From contig NZ_JAJQXA010000020.1 of the NCBI RefSeq assembly GCF_021245985.1, forward strand, positions 20,529 through 84,528: DNA of 64,000 nucleotides, given 5' to 3'. Made by a program: the position numbers and the translations under genes. Position 1 is the first letter of the stretch; the number at the start of each line of letters is the position of its first letter. This document shows, in pieces, positions 7,886 to 16,888 of the stretch. Under the pieces are notes generated by a model, which was given only the letters and a program-made list of their open reading frames with translations, searched no databases and had not been told where the DNA came from. Origin of the DNA: Flavobacterium soyae. GTDB taxonomy: Bacteria > Bacteroidota > Bacteroidia > Flavobacteriales > Flavobacteriaceae.

Positions 7886-9808
7886 TTATTTTGCAGTTTC
7901 TGTATCTGCAGGTTTAGTTACTTGTTTTACTAAATCTTGCAGCGTTTTACCTTTGTCAGCTCCTGTATTATGAATTCTTCTGTTGTAAACATCCTGCCAG
8001 TCAATCAATGGGTAAACATTGTTTTCTTTTGCCTGTTCGTCAAATAATTTTTGAAGTTCAGCCAGTTTTTCAGGATATTTTTTAGCAAGGTTGTTGCGTT
8101 CGTTAAAATCTTCGTTTAAGTTGTATAACTCCCAAACATCAGTATTAAAATTGCTTGCAGCAGGTTTTTCGTTTTTGCCTATTGATTGTTTTACAGCAAA
8201 TGAATCTGGTAAATGTGCTGCAGCCGCTTTCCATCCATCTTTATAAATAGCTCTGTTCCCAAAGATATAGTAGTACTGAACTTTGTGTAAAGATTCTGCT
8301 TTTGGATTATCTAAAGAAGCCTGAAAAGAAGACCCCTGAATAATATCTTGTTTAATTCCTTTGATATATTCCGGAGCTTTGATCCCTGCAATTGCTAATG
8401 TTGTTGGCAGTAAATCTGTTACGTGGCTATATTGATTTCTAATTCCGCCTTTGTCTTTAATTCCGTTTGGATAAAAAACAATTAACGGATTACGAGTTCC
8501 GCCTTCAGAATGTGCATCTTGTTTCCAGTTTTTGAAAGGAACGTTTGTTGCCTGCGCCCATCCTAACGGATAGTTTGTGTTTAAACCTTTTGCAGTTCCA
8601 ATTTCTCCAATATTATTTAAATTGCTTTGAAGATTTTCTGCTTCTGTTTTTCCTTGAGAAAATAAGCTTTGGTTAATCGTTCCTTGTAAAGTTCCTTCTT
8701 TACTGGCTCCGTTATCACCAATGGCAACAAAAATCAAAGTATTATCAAGCTGCCCGCTTTCTTTTAGATAATTAACCACTCTTCCAACTTCAGCATCTGT
8801 ATAAGTCAGGAATCCGGCGTAAGCTTCCATGAATCTTGCGTATACTTTCTTTTCATCCGGAGTTAATTTTTTCCAATCTGTAATAAGGGCATTGCGTTCT
8901 GGTAATACGGCATTAGCAGGAACAACACCTAATTTCTTTTGGTTTGCTAATACTTTTTCACGGTATACATCATAACCTTCGTCAAATTTTCCTTTGTAAG
9001 GTTCGATCCATTTTTCAGCAACCTGATGAGGTGCATGAACAGCTCCCGGCGCATAGTATAAAAAGAATGGTTTTCCAGGTGCCGCTTTTTGCTGTTTTTG
9101 AATATAGCTGATTGCTTTGTCTGTAATTAATTCATTTAAGTGACGTCCGTCTGGTTTAACATGTGCCTGATCTTCCACTAAATCAGGATTGTATTGATCT
9201 GTTTGTGAACCAAGGAATCCGTAGAAATGATCGAAACCTTTTCCGGTTGGCCATCTGTCAAACGGTCCGGCGTCTGTAGCATCTTCATCTGGAGTTACAC
9301 CATATTTACCAACTGCAAAAGTGTTGTATCCGTTTTCACGTAAAATCTCTGCAATTGTTCCTTTATCAGATGGAATTCTTCCGTCCCAGCCAGGAAATCC
9401 AGCCGATAAAATAGTGTGCGAAAATCCGCTTTCATGCACTCTTCCAGAATTTCTTCCCGTTAATAAAGCGGCACGGGTAGGAGCACAAATTGCTGTTGTA
9501 TGAAAGTTGGTATAACGTAAACCGTTATTAGCCAGAGTTTCAAAAGTTGGCGTTTGAATTAAACCTCCAAAAACACTTGCAGCCCCAAATCCAACATCAT
9601 CCAGTAAAATCCAGACAATATTTGGCGCACCTTTTGGCGCTTTTACAGGATCTGGCCAATATTCTTTAGAATCGGCTAATGTTTTACCAATTGTTCCTTT
9701 GAACTCTTGAGTATCTTGTGCAAAGCCAAATTGTACAGCTAGCAATGCTGTAATCAAAAGCCCTTTTCCAGAGCTTTTGATTGTAAAGTTATTTTTAAAA
9801 TTTTTCAT
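7886..9808 (-). CDS. Exported arylsulfatase (type I sulfatase)
   Basis: Formylglycine-dependent sulfatase, 640 residues, that hydrolyses sulfate esters in the periplasm or at the surface. A signal peptide spans about residues 1-30 (cleavage near FGFAQ). Metal-binding Asp residues lie in LLDDVGFG (D70, D71). The catalytic signature CAPTRAALLTGR has its modifiable cysteine at C108, so it needs a formylglycine-generating enzyme, which is not in the window. Further sulfatase landmarks are GKYG, FFLYYAPGAVHAPHQ, GDNGASKEGT and the GGTRNP block. It lies 30 bases after the SusD gene in an operon with SusC and SusD, and is the locus's only enzyme with an obvious substrate class. A sulfate-ester-scavenging role is more likely than polysaccharide breakdown, since no glycoside hydrolase accompanies it. 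Confidence 0.95.
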   Translation of the reverse strand: MKNFKNNFTIKSSGKGLLITALLAVQFGFAQDTQEFKGTIGKTLADSKEYWPDPVKAPKGAPNIVWILLDDVGFGAASVFGGLIQTPTFETLANNGLRYTNFHTTAICAPTRAALLTGRNSGRVHESGFSHTILSAGFPGWDGRIPSDKGTIAEILRENGYNTFAVGKYGVTPDEDATDAGPFDRWPTGKGFDHFYGFLGSQTDQYNPDLVEDQAHVKPDGRHLNELITDKAISYIQKQQKAAPGKPFFLYYAPGAVHAPHQVAEKWIEPYKGKFDEGYDVYREKVLANQKKLGVVPANAVLPERNALITDWKKLTPDEKKVYARFMEAYAGFLTYTDAEVGRVVNYLKESGQLDNTLIFVAIGDNGASKEGTLQGTINQSLFSQGKTEAENLQSNLNNIGEIGTAKGLNTNYPLGWAQATNVPFKNWKQDAHSEGGTRNPLIVFYPNGIKDKGGIRNQYSHVTDLLPTTLAIAGIKAPEYIKGIKQDIIQGSSFQASLDNPKAESLHKVQYYYIFGNRAIYKDGWKAAAAHLPDSFAVKQSIGKNEKPAASNFNTDVWELYNLNEDFNERNNLAKKYPEKLAELQKLFDEQAKENNVYPLIDWQDVYNRRIHNTGADKGKTLQDLVKQVTKPADTETAK

Positions 9809-9838
9809 CTTTAATAGTTTTTTGGATTATTTTTATAG

Positions 9839-11311
9839 TTAATATCCAGGGTTTTGCGGTAAACCAACTGGGTCAATATTTCTTTCACTCTGTGGAATCG
9901 GATAGAGATTGTTTTTTTCAGATACTGAGTTTTTAGCTGTAACTTTTTTGATTTCTGTAACCAATGTTCCCCAGCGAACTAAGTCAAACCAGCGTTGTCC
10001 TTCCTGAACAAACTCTTTTTTGCGTTCTTCCTGAATAGCAGCTCTAAAAGTGGTTTGGTTTAATCCAGCTAAATCTACAGTAGTATCTGGAGTGTTAATA
10101 GGTTTTCCGTAAGCTCTTCTTCTTACTTGGTTAATCAATTCATAAGCTTCTGCAGTTGGTGCACCTTGCTCATTTATGGCTTCTGCCAATGATAATAAGA
10201 TGTCTGCATAACGAATTAAAGGGAAATTGATCGCTACGTTTGCCGGAGTTGCCAAATTGGTTAAATCCAGATATTTTTTAAAGATTGGTTTAGGGAAAGT
10301 ATAAAGCGTTCCGGTTGTTGGGTTAAGCAGCTGTTTAGCATAACTTACATCTCTACGCGTATCTCCAGCTTCATAAATATCATAAAATAAAGATACGTCT
10401 GAGATAATATCGGCAGGTTCAGTTGCAGTAAATCCTGTAAAAGATGTGGCCTGAAAAGTACTTCCACTTGATCCGTTTCCTGCTTGGTTTGGCTCAAACT
10501 GAACAGAGAAAATATGCTCTTTTCCGTTCTTTTTCGTTTTTGTAAAAATGTCCTGAAAATTTTCGAATAAAGCATAACCATACCCGCCATTGATTACTTC
10601 TCTTGCTTTTAAAATAGCATTTGCATAATCTTTTCTGGTCAAATATACTTTTGCCAAAATAGCTTTTGCAGCTCCAGAAGTCGCACGTCCGGCATCTGCA
10701 GCAGTATAAACTGCAGGTAAGCTTTCGGCAGCAGTTAAATCTGAAATAATTTGCGCATACACATTATCTACAGATTCTCTTCTTGATTTTAAACTTTCTA
10801 ACTGAATAGAAGTTGGTTCGTGCAAAACAATTGGAACTCCGCCCCAAAGACGAACTGCCTGAAAATAAAGTAATCCGCGGATAAACTTAGCTTCATTGAT
10901 TAATCTTGTTTTTACCACTTCAGATCCAGATACTTTTGGGATATTATCAATAGAAACATTGGCTCTGTTGATACCGGCATAAATTTGTCTCCACGCCACC
11001 TGAACACGGTCTGAAGTAGCATCGTGCGTTAAACTGCTCAAAGCTCTAACCTGCGGGTTTGTAGCCGAAACTCCTGCTGCCGCATAATCTGTAGCCATGT
11101 CAGTTAAAAAATAAAGGTTTCTACCAAATAAACTCTGCTCTCCCGGATCAAGGCTTAATGAAGCATAAACCGCAGTTACACTCGCAACGGCATCATCCTG
11201 GGTGATGAAATAATTATCTTCGGTTACAAAAGAGGTTGGTGTTACCTCCAGATCTGTGCACGATACCAATAGTCCGGCACTTAAAAGGAATGTTATTATA
11301 ATCTTTTTCAT
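9839..11311 (-). CDS. SusD/RagB-family surface lipoprotein
   Basis: SusD-type nutrient-binding lipoprotein of 490 residues that caps the SusC barrel on the cell surface. A lipoprotein signal ends at LLVSC, with the lipidated cysteine at C18. SusD landmarks include YFITQDDA near the N-terminus, the TPR-like block around TRLINEAKFIRGLLYFQAV, and the C-terminal RYADILLSLAEAINE, then EERKKEFVQEGQRWFDLVRW. The gene follows the SusC gene by 18 bases and precedes the sulfatase, forming a three-gene unit. The ligand is not evident from sequence. Confidence 0.95.
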   Translation of the reverse strand: MKKIIITFLLSAGLLVSCTDLEVTPTSFVTEDNYFITQDDAVASVTAVYASLSLDPGEQSLFGRNLYFLTDMATDYAAAGVSATNPQVRALSSLTHDATSDRVQVAWRQIYAGINRANVSIDNIPKVSGSEVVKTRLINEAKFIRGLLYFQAVRLWGGVPIVLHEPTSIQLESLKSRRESVDNVYAQIISDLTAAESLPAVYTAADAGRATSGAAKAILAKVYLTRKDYANAILKAREVINGGYGYALFENFQDIFTKTKKNGKEHIFSVQFEPNQAGNGSSGSTFQATSFTGFTATEPADIISDVSLFYDIYEAGDTRRDVSYAKQLLNPTTGTLYTFPKPIFKKYLDLTNLATPANVAINFPLIRYADILLSLAEAINEQGAPTAEAYELINQVRRRAYGKPINTPDTTVDLAGLNQTTFRAAIQEERKKEFVQEGQRWFDLVRWGTLVTEIKKVTAKNSVSEKNNLYPIPQSERNIDPVGLPQNPGY

Positions 11312-11329
11312 TTTGATATATTTTTTTAC

Positions 11330-14300
11330 TTAGAAAGTTACGTTCAAGCCCGATATGAATGTTTTTGAGTTTGGATAAGAACCAAAATCAATTCCCGGAT
11401 ATAAGTTGTTTTGTTCGTATGAACTTACCTCCGGATCATAACCAGAGTATTTTGTCCATGTAATTAGGTTTTCTGCAGAAACATAGAATTTCACGCTTTT
11501 TGCGCCCAGTTTTTTAGAAACGCTTTTAGGTAAAGTATAACCAAGTGTGATTAATTTTAATCGTAAGAAAGAAGCATCTTCAACATAACGCTCAGAAACA
11601 ATTCCTAACGGAGAACTTGTTGCTCTTGGAATTTCATTACTTGGGTTTGTTGGCGTCCAGCGATCTTCTAAAGTCACATTAGCATTTGTTCCAAGAGTTG
11701 AAATTTCTAATTGTTGATTTAAAGCGTTGAAGATTTTTCCTCCGTAAGAACCTTGGAAAGAGAAATTTAAATCAAAATCATTGTATGAAATCGTGTTGCT
11801 GAAACTTCCAACAAATTTTGGCTGCGATGAACCTAAATCTCCTTTATCAAGAGCAGTAATTACACCGTCTCCGTTTGTATCAACATATTTTCTGTCTCCC
11901 ACTTTTGTGTTCGCTAAACTGTTGATTTTTGGCTGTGTATTCACTTCTTCCTGAGTTTGGAAAATTCCATTTGTTCTGTATCCCCAAAAAGTTCCTAATG
12001 GTAACCCAACTTTTACTGTAACTGGCTGCTGCTGCAATAAAGAACCGTTTGGTACTACAGGGAAAAACTGATTTACTCCGTTTCCTATAGCTACAACTTT
12101 ATTTCTGTTAGCAGAGAAAACAACATTAGAGTTCCATGAGAAATTTTCTGTTTTTAGGTTTTCAGTCGTTAAACCAATCTCGATACCTTTATTTTCGACA
12201 CCCCCAATATTTTGAAGTACACTCGCATATCCAGAAGTTAACGGCACCGGAACGCTAATTAATAAATCGTTTGTTTTTTTGTAATACACATCAAAAACAA
12301 AATTGATTTTTCTGTCTAATAATGATAAATCTAAACCAACATTATACTGGTTTGTTTTTTCCCATTTCAAATCAGGATTTGCCAATCGGGTAGGAGCAAG
12401 TCCAGTGTAAATTGTTCCTCCAAAAGAATAGTTTACAGATCCCATTTGAGCTAAAGCTAAATAGTTTCCAATCTCTTGATTTCCTGTTGTTCCGGCAGTA
12501 AGTCTAAGTTTAGCCTCAGTTACACCTTTAATGTTGTTTGCAAACTCTTCATCAGTAATATTCCATGAGAAACCTGCTGAAGGGAAATAGCCCCAAAGTG
12601 ACTCAGAACCAAATCTTGAAGATCCATCCGCACGGGCAGAAAGTGTAAAGTTGTATTTTCCTTTATAAGAGTAGTTAACTCTCGCCAGCCATGATTTTAA
12701 AACACTTTCAAACGCATCACTAGCAGGTTTTACCGCAACACCATCCTGAAGTGCATTATACGTATTGGCATCATTTACAAATGTATTAGCTCCGGCTGTA
12801 ACCACTTCACCTTGCGTATATTGAAGTGTATAACCTCCTAAAACTGAGAACTTATGGTTTTCACCAAAGTTGGTATTATAATTTAAAGTATTTTCATTCA
12901 ATACAGAACTTACCAATCTATCCCCAACAGATGCTGAACCTTTTGTTCCTGCACCATTTGTAGTATTTGCAGGCGCATAATAGTTTTGTTTTGTATTGAT
13001 AACGTCGCCGCTTACAGCCACTTTAGCCGTTAGTTTTTTAGTGATTTTGTATTCTCCAAATAAACTGGTTAGAATCCTGTTGATTTTAGTTTCGTTAATA
13101 GTATTTTCCAAATCATTAATAGGATTTGGAACATAACCATTTACAGAAGTAGCGTAAATATTATTTTTTACATTATAAGTTCCATCTTCGTTTCTAATTG
13201 GCACTACAGGAGCAGTCAGTAAAACACTTACTAGAGGGTTTGGATTTCTTCCGCCGCTGCCGTTATTGGCTACACCATTTGAAAGTGAATTACTATAATT
13301 GGCATTGATACCAAATTTAAAGTTTTGAGAATAGTTTCTTTCGTAATTGATACGAAGAGAGATACGTCTAAAATCAGATCCTAAAACAATACCTTCCTGA
13401 TCAAAGTATCCGGCAGAAACGGCATATCGTGATCTTTCGTCACCACCTGAAAAAGACAATTGATGGTTTTGAACAGGAGCAGCAGTTCTAAACGCTGCAT
13501 CCTGCCAGTCGTAGCTTCCGGAAGTTTTAAAAGCTTCGATCTGTTCAGCCGAAAAAGAAGGAGCCTGACCAATACTTGCCTGAACATCATTTCGCAAACT
13601 TGCCCATTGACTGGCATTCATTACATGAAGTTTTTTAGAAATATTTTGGAATCCAAAATAACCCTGGTAAGAAATATTATCCTGTCCTTTTGTTCCTTTT
13701 TTAGTGGTAATAATAACAACTCCATTTGCACCACGAGAACCATAAATTGCAGTTGCAGAAGCATCTTTAAGAACTTCGATAGATTCAATATCAGCAGGGT
13801 TTATGGTTGATAATACGTTTAAACTTGCTCCGGCGTTAGAAACTCCTGCAGAACTGTTTGAGTTATCATTGTAAATTAAAATTCCGTCAACAACATACAA
13901 AGGTTCATTACCCGCCGTAATAGAGTTTCCTCCACGAATACGCACACTTGAAGAGGCACCCGGACGACCAGAACTTTGTGTAACTACTACACCGGCAACA
14001 GCGCCTCGTAATAAGTTATCTGCTGATGAAGTTACCTGAGATAGATTTGCTTTTGGAACAGAAGCTACAGAACCAGTAATGTCTTTTCTCTTTTGAGTTC
14101 CGTAACCCACAACAACTAATTCGTCCAGTTCTTGTCTTTCTTCTTTTAAATGAATCGTAACCGGATTTTTCTCAACTATAACTTCCAGTTTTTTATACCC
14201 AATGTAGCTTACGATTAGAGTGTAAGGAAATTTCTGGCCCGTTTGAAAATAAAATTTTCCTTCAGCATCTGTCTGTACACCGTGAGTTGTACCTTTAATT

Positions 14301-14455
14301 GTTACTGATGCTCCTATAATAGGCTGATTTGTAATGTCATCTACTACAGTTCCGTCGAGTTTAGACTGAATAAGCGGTGTTGTATTTTGTGCCTTAAATT
14401 GCAGGGATGTTAACAAAATTGTAACCCATAAAATGAGGTTTATATTTTTTTTCAT
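11330..14455 (-). CDS. SusC/RagA-family TonB-dependent receptor
   Basis: Full-length outer-membrane TonB-dependent transporter, 1041 residues from the ATG at 14455. I prefer this start to one 57 bases upstream because it places the signal peptide MKKNINLILWVTILLTSLQ at the very N-terminus. After it come a carboxypeptidase-D-like domain (LDGTVVDDITNQPIIGASV), the TonB-contact and plug region with VVVGYGTQKRKDITGSVAS and YVVDGILIYND, the GSRGANGVVIITTKKG block, and a long barrel ending in SGLNVTF. It is the first structural gene of the SusC-SusD-sulfatase operon and probably imports the product or substrate of the sulfatase. A long leader upstream contains a Cys-Cys mini-ORF and hairpins. Confidence 0.96.
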   Translation of the reverse strand: MKKNINLILWVTILLTSLQFKAQNTTPLIQSKLDGTVVDDITNQPIIGASVTIKGTTHGVQTDAEGKFYFQTGQKFPYTLIVSYIGYKKLEVIVEKNPVTIHLKEERQELDELVVVGYGTQKRKDITGSVASVPKANLSQVTSSADNLLRGAVAGVVVTQSSGRPGASSSVRIRGGNSITAGNEPLYVVDGILIYNDNSNSSAGVSNAGASLNVLSTINPADIESIEVLKDASATAIYGSRGANGVVIITTKKGTKGQDNISYQGYFGFQNISKKLHVMNASQWASLRNDVQASIGQAPSFSAEQIEAFKTSGSYDWQDAAFRTAAPVQNHQLSFSGGDERSRYAVSAGYFDQEGIVLGSDFRRISLRINYERNYSQNFKFGINANYSNSLSNGVANNGSGGRNPNPLVSVLLTAPVVPIRNEDGTYNVKNNIYATSVNGYVPNPINDLENTINETKINRILTSLFGEYKITKKLTAKVAVSGDVINTKQNYYAPANTTNGAGTKGSASVGDRLVSSVLNENTLNYNTNFGENHKFSVLGGYTLQYTQGEVVTAGANTFVNDANTYNALQDGVAVKPASDAFESVLKSWLARVNYSYKGKYNFTLSARADGSSRFGSESLWGYFPSAGFSWNITDEEFANNIKGVTEAKLRLTAGTTGNQEIGNYLALAQMGSVNYSFGGTIYTGLAPTRLANPDLKWEKTNQYNVGLDLSLLDRKINFVFDVYYKKTNDLLISVPVPLTSGYASVLQNIGGVENKGIEIGLTTENLKTENFSWNSNVVFSANRNKVVAIGNGVNQFFPVVPNGSLLQQQPVTVKVGLPLGTFWGYRTNGIFQTQEEVNTQPKINSLANTKVGDRKYVDTNGDGVITALDKGDLGSSQPKFVGSFSNTISYNDFDLNFSFQGSYGGKIFNALNQQLEISTLGTNANVTLEDRWTPTNPSNEIPRATSSPLGIVSERYVEDASFLRLKLITLGYTLPKSVSKKLGAKSVKFYVSAENLITWTKYSGYDPEVSSYEQNNLYPGIDFGSYPNSKTFISGLNVTF

Positions 14456-14481
14456 TTCTTTGTAATGGTTTAAGTAATTAA

Positions 14482-14528
14482 CAAGGCACCCTGAGAGCTG
14501 AATTTTCAGCACTCTGATTGTTTCCTTG
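14482..14528 (-). promoter_or_regulatory. Folded RNA element in the susC leader
   Basis: Just upstream of the SusC start, 14482-14486 (CAAGG) can pair with 14524-14528 (CCTTG). These enclose a hairpin whose arms are GAG-A-GCTGAA (14493-14502) and TTCAGC-A-CTC (14505-14514). In RNA sense (minus strand) it lies 27-73 nucleotides before the start codon. It does not match any riboswitch consensus I can recall. It may be the downstream half of an attenuation switch with the Cys-Cys leader ORF. Confidence 0.45.
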
Positions 14529-14556
14529 ATTTAGTGATAAATGTTCTTTAAGCCTT

Positions 14557-14589
14557 GCCATTTCTGTTGCCGCAGAAATGGCTTTTTTT
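14557..14589 (+). terminator. Strong hairpin with T-run, plus-strand orientation, inside the susC leader
   Basis: A perfect 10-bp stem GCCATTTCTG (14557-14566) / CAGAAATGGC (14573-14582) with a six-base loop, followed by seven T (14583-14589). The T-run is on the plus strand, so as a terminator it would end a plus-strand transcript, yet no plus-strand gene precedes it. It would fit an antisense RNA over the susC start. On the minus strand the same stem directly follows the Cys-Cys mini-ORF and could act as an attenuation hairpin. Confidence 0.6.
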
Positions 14590-14620
14590 ATTTATAGCAG
14601 CAGGTTTGCATTGTTTTCAT
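14588..14620 (-). CDS. Putative Cys-Cys leader peptide of the SusC-SusD-sulfatase operon
   Basis: Ten-codon ORF MKTMQTCCYK with two adjacent TGC codons, stop at 14588. It reads in the same direction as the SusC operon, whose start is 133 bases downstream. The stop is followed within a few bases by the perfect 10-bp hairpin (14582-14557 in RNA sense). This is the layout of an amino-acid attenuator: ribosome stalling at Cys codons when Cys-tRNA is scarce would change folding of the downstream RNA. Polycysteine leader ORFs controlling sulfur genes are known in mycobacteria. That the operon carries a sulfatase makes a cysteine sensor plausible. The ORF is very short, so chance occurrence cannot be excluded. 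Confidence 0.5.
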   Translation of the reverse strand: MKTMQTCCYK

Positions 14621-15415
14621 TTTAGTTATTTTTTAGTTGGTTAATTGTTTTCTTTTAAAATATTAGGTATATCCAAAATCCTTTTGCTGCAGTTTTATGC
14701 ATCAATTAGATGATTGTATTTTCAATAAAAGTAATCTTGGCGGTGAAATTGAGATTTCGTTTTTTAGACTTAAAATTTAATCTAATAACGAACGGATTGC
14801 GTTGGTAATTAGCAACAGAAGCACATATAACAACAATTGTTATAAGTATCATTTTTTGGAAGAATATAATACGATATGCTTTCGGTTGTTTTCAAAATAT
14901 AGTTCTTTGGTTTCGAATATTATTTTATTAACTCTACTAATCCTATAGACAAAGTTAATTTTAATATAATAAAAACCAAAAAATTAGTAAAGTTTTTTTT
15001 AAAACGATGCAAATAAATCAATTAAATTATTTTTATTTTATTTTTAAAAGATTGATTACAAGTGTTTTAGTTGTTGTTTTTTATTTTTTAAAATGTTAAA
15101 AATATTTTTTGCGTAATAATAAATTGTAATATTTTTCATTTAATTTGCTAGTTTTTAATGCCTTAAATTACTTTTTAAGCATTTAAAAAACACTCAAAAA
15201 TGTCTTGAAAAGCACTTCAATTCAAAAAATTAGAAAAATACTTCAGATTTATAAAAACTACTTTTAGAGTTTAAAAGATTAATAATTAATGTTTTAATAG
15301 GTTTTTTTCTTAATTTTAATATATCCATATACAAACAGACTGAAATTTTATTCGCCAAAACATCGGAGTTATACACAATAAGTTTTTAATCATTAATTAC
15401 TAAAAAGTATTTTCT
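14621..15415. other. Long AT-rich intergenic region between divergent susC and narK operons
   Basis: About 795 bases with no gene of either strand that I can support. It must hold the promoters of both the minus-strand SusC operon and the plus-strand narK. The only promoter-like pattern I can point to is the minus-strand candidate at 14950-14979. No clear Fnr-type box was seen ahead of the narK at 15416. Confidence 0.6.
14950..14979 (-). promoter_or_regulatory. Candidate Flavobacterium-type promoter for the SusC operon
   Basis: On the minus strand TAACTTTG (14957-14950) matches the Bacteroidota -7 consensus TAnnTTTG, with a TTG at 14979-14977 19 bases upstream as the -33 element. It would give a leader of nearly 490 nucleotides that contains the Cys-Cys mini-ORF and both hairpins. 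In such AT-rich DNA a chance match is quite possible. Confidence 0.35.
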
Positions 15416-16888
15416 ATGGCAGATCTTTCACAATCACACCGCATTCTTTTTTTCAATACGTTAGCCTTTATGGTTTGTTTTGCCTGCTGGACGTTAAACG
15501 GCGTATTAGTTACTTTTTTAAACGACAGGGGAATTTTTGAATGGAGTGTAGTCGAAATTGGATGGCTGCTTGGGATTCCAATTTTAACGGGTTCAATTAT
15601 GCGTTTGCCCATGGGAATCTTAACTGATAAATTTGGCGGAAAACCTGTTTTTTCCTGCTTATTGATTTTATCCTCAATTCCGCTTTTTCTATTACCATTT
15701 GCAGATAGTTTCTGGGCCTTTGCCATTTTAAGCTTTTTATTCGGGATGGTTGGGACCAGTTTTGCAATTGGTGTGGGTTATACTTCGATTTATTATCCAA
15801 AAGAATGGCAGGGAAGAGCTTTGGGAATTTTCGGAATGGGAAGCTCCGGCGCTGCACTTACCACTTTTCTTGCCCCGACATTATTGACCAATTTCTCTGA
15901 AACTGATCCTGAAAACGGCTGGAAATGGCTGCCTGTAATTTACGGAAGTGCTTTACTTTTAATGGGAATCGTATTTTTAATTTTTACAAAAAATAAAAAA
16001 ATAGAAGCACAGTCTAAAACTGTCGGCCAATTATTAAAACCGCTTCAAAGTGCCAGAGTCTGGCGATTTGGATTATATTATTTTCTCGTTTTTGGTTCGT
16101 TTGTAGCTTTTTCACAATGGCTGCTTCCCAATTTTTTAAATGTATATCATACTACTTTAGTTATGGGCGGACTTTTTGCGGCTTTATTTAGTCTTCCGTC
16201 AGGCGTAATAAGAGCTTACGGCGGATTTTTATCGGATAGATTTGGAGCTCGAAAAGTGATGTATTGGGTTTTAAGTTCCTCTGTTGTTCTCAGCTTTTTA
16301 TTGATGTTCCCAAAAATGGATATCACAACTTCAGGCTCCGGACTTGTAGCTTCAAAAGCCGGAACCGTCACCAAAGTTTCAGAAAATGAAGTTGTAGCAG
16401 GGGGTAAAACGTATCAAATTGCGCAGGAAGATAAAAATGCGGAACATAATAAATATTTTCCATCTAAAAAATCATGGCAGGAAGTTGTTGTCGAACAAAA
16501 TCAGCAGATTCAAAAGAAAGATTTACTGGCAGAAGGAATCACACAAATTCATTTTGAAGCCAATATGTGGGTATATCTCGTTCTGGTTATTTTGATTGGT
16601 GCTGCATGGGGTATTGGCGCCGCTGCGGTTTACAAACACATTCCCGATTATTTCCCAAATGAAGTAGGTGTTATTGGCGGAATGGTTGGCCTTCTTGGCG
16701 GTCTCGGCGGATTTTTCGGCCCAATCATTTTTGGTTATCTTTTAAGTTTTACTGGTTTCTGGACCAGTTCCTGGATGTTTATTTTAGCGATATCCTTAAT
16801 TTGTTTGATTTGGATGCATCGTATCGTAGTAAATCTCATGAAAGAGAAATCACCGGAATATGCAAAAGATATGGATCGAAAAAATTAA
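15416..16888 (+). CDS. narK: NarK-type nitrate/nitrite MFS transporter
   Basis: Inner-membrane nitrate/nitrite porter of the NNP family, 490 residues, with 12 predicted spans. It carries the nitrate-porter glycine signature GMVGLLGGLGGFFGPI (about 421-436) and conserved helix residues such as GILTDKFGGK and GFLSDRFGARK. Between spans 9 and 10 there is an extra ~80-residue loop (about 303-382), probably periplasmic, with a small beta-rich stretch GTVTKVSENEVVAGGKTYQI. It is the first plus-strand gene of the nitrate cluster and is followed by a close paralogue at 17447. The cellular direction (nitrate in or nitrite out) cannot be told from sequence. Confidence 0.95.
   Translation: MADLSQSHRILFFNTLAFMVCFACWTLNGVLVTFLNDRGIFEWSVVEIGWLLGIPILTGSIMRLPMGILTDKFGGKPVFSCLLILSSIPLFLLPFADSFWAFAILSFLFGMVGTSFAIGVGYTSIYYPKEWQGRALGIFGMGSSGAALTTFLAPTLLTNFSETDPENGWKWLPVIYGSALLLMGIVFLIFTKNKKIEAQSKTVGQLLKPLQSARVWRFGLYYFLVFGSFVAFSQWLLPNFLNVYHTTLVMGGLFAALFSLPSGVIRAYGGFLSDRFGARKVMYWVLSSSVVLSFLLMFPKMDITTSGSGLVASKAGTVTKVSENEVVAGGKTYQIAQEDKNAEHNKYFPSKKSWQEVVVEQNQQIQKKDLLAEGITQIHFEANMWVYLVLVILIGAAWGIGAAAVYKHIPDYFPNEVGVIGGMVGLLGGLGGFFGPIIFGYLLSFTGFWTSSWMFILAISLICLIWMHRIVVNLMKEKSPEYAKDMDRKN

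Noticed and set aside
14482..14528. Known riboswitch (SAM, TPP, cobalamin, preQ1) in the susC leader
   Set aside because: The folded element shares a few words such as CTGAGAG and GGTGCC, but the order and spacing fit none of the consensus structures I know.
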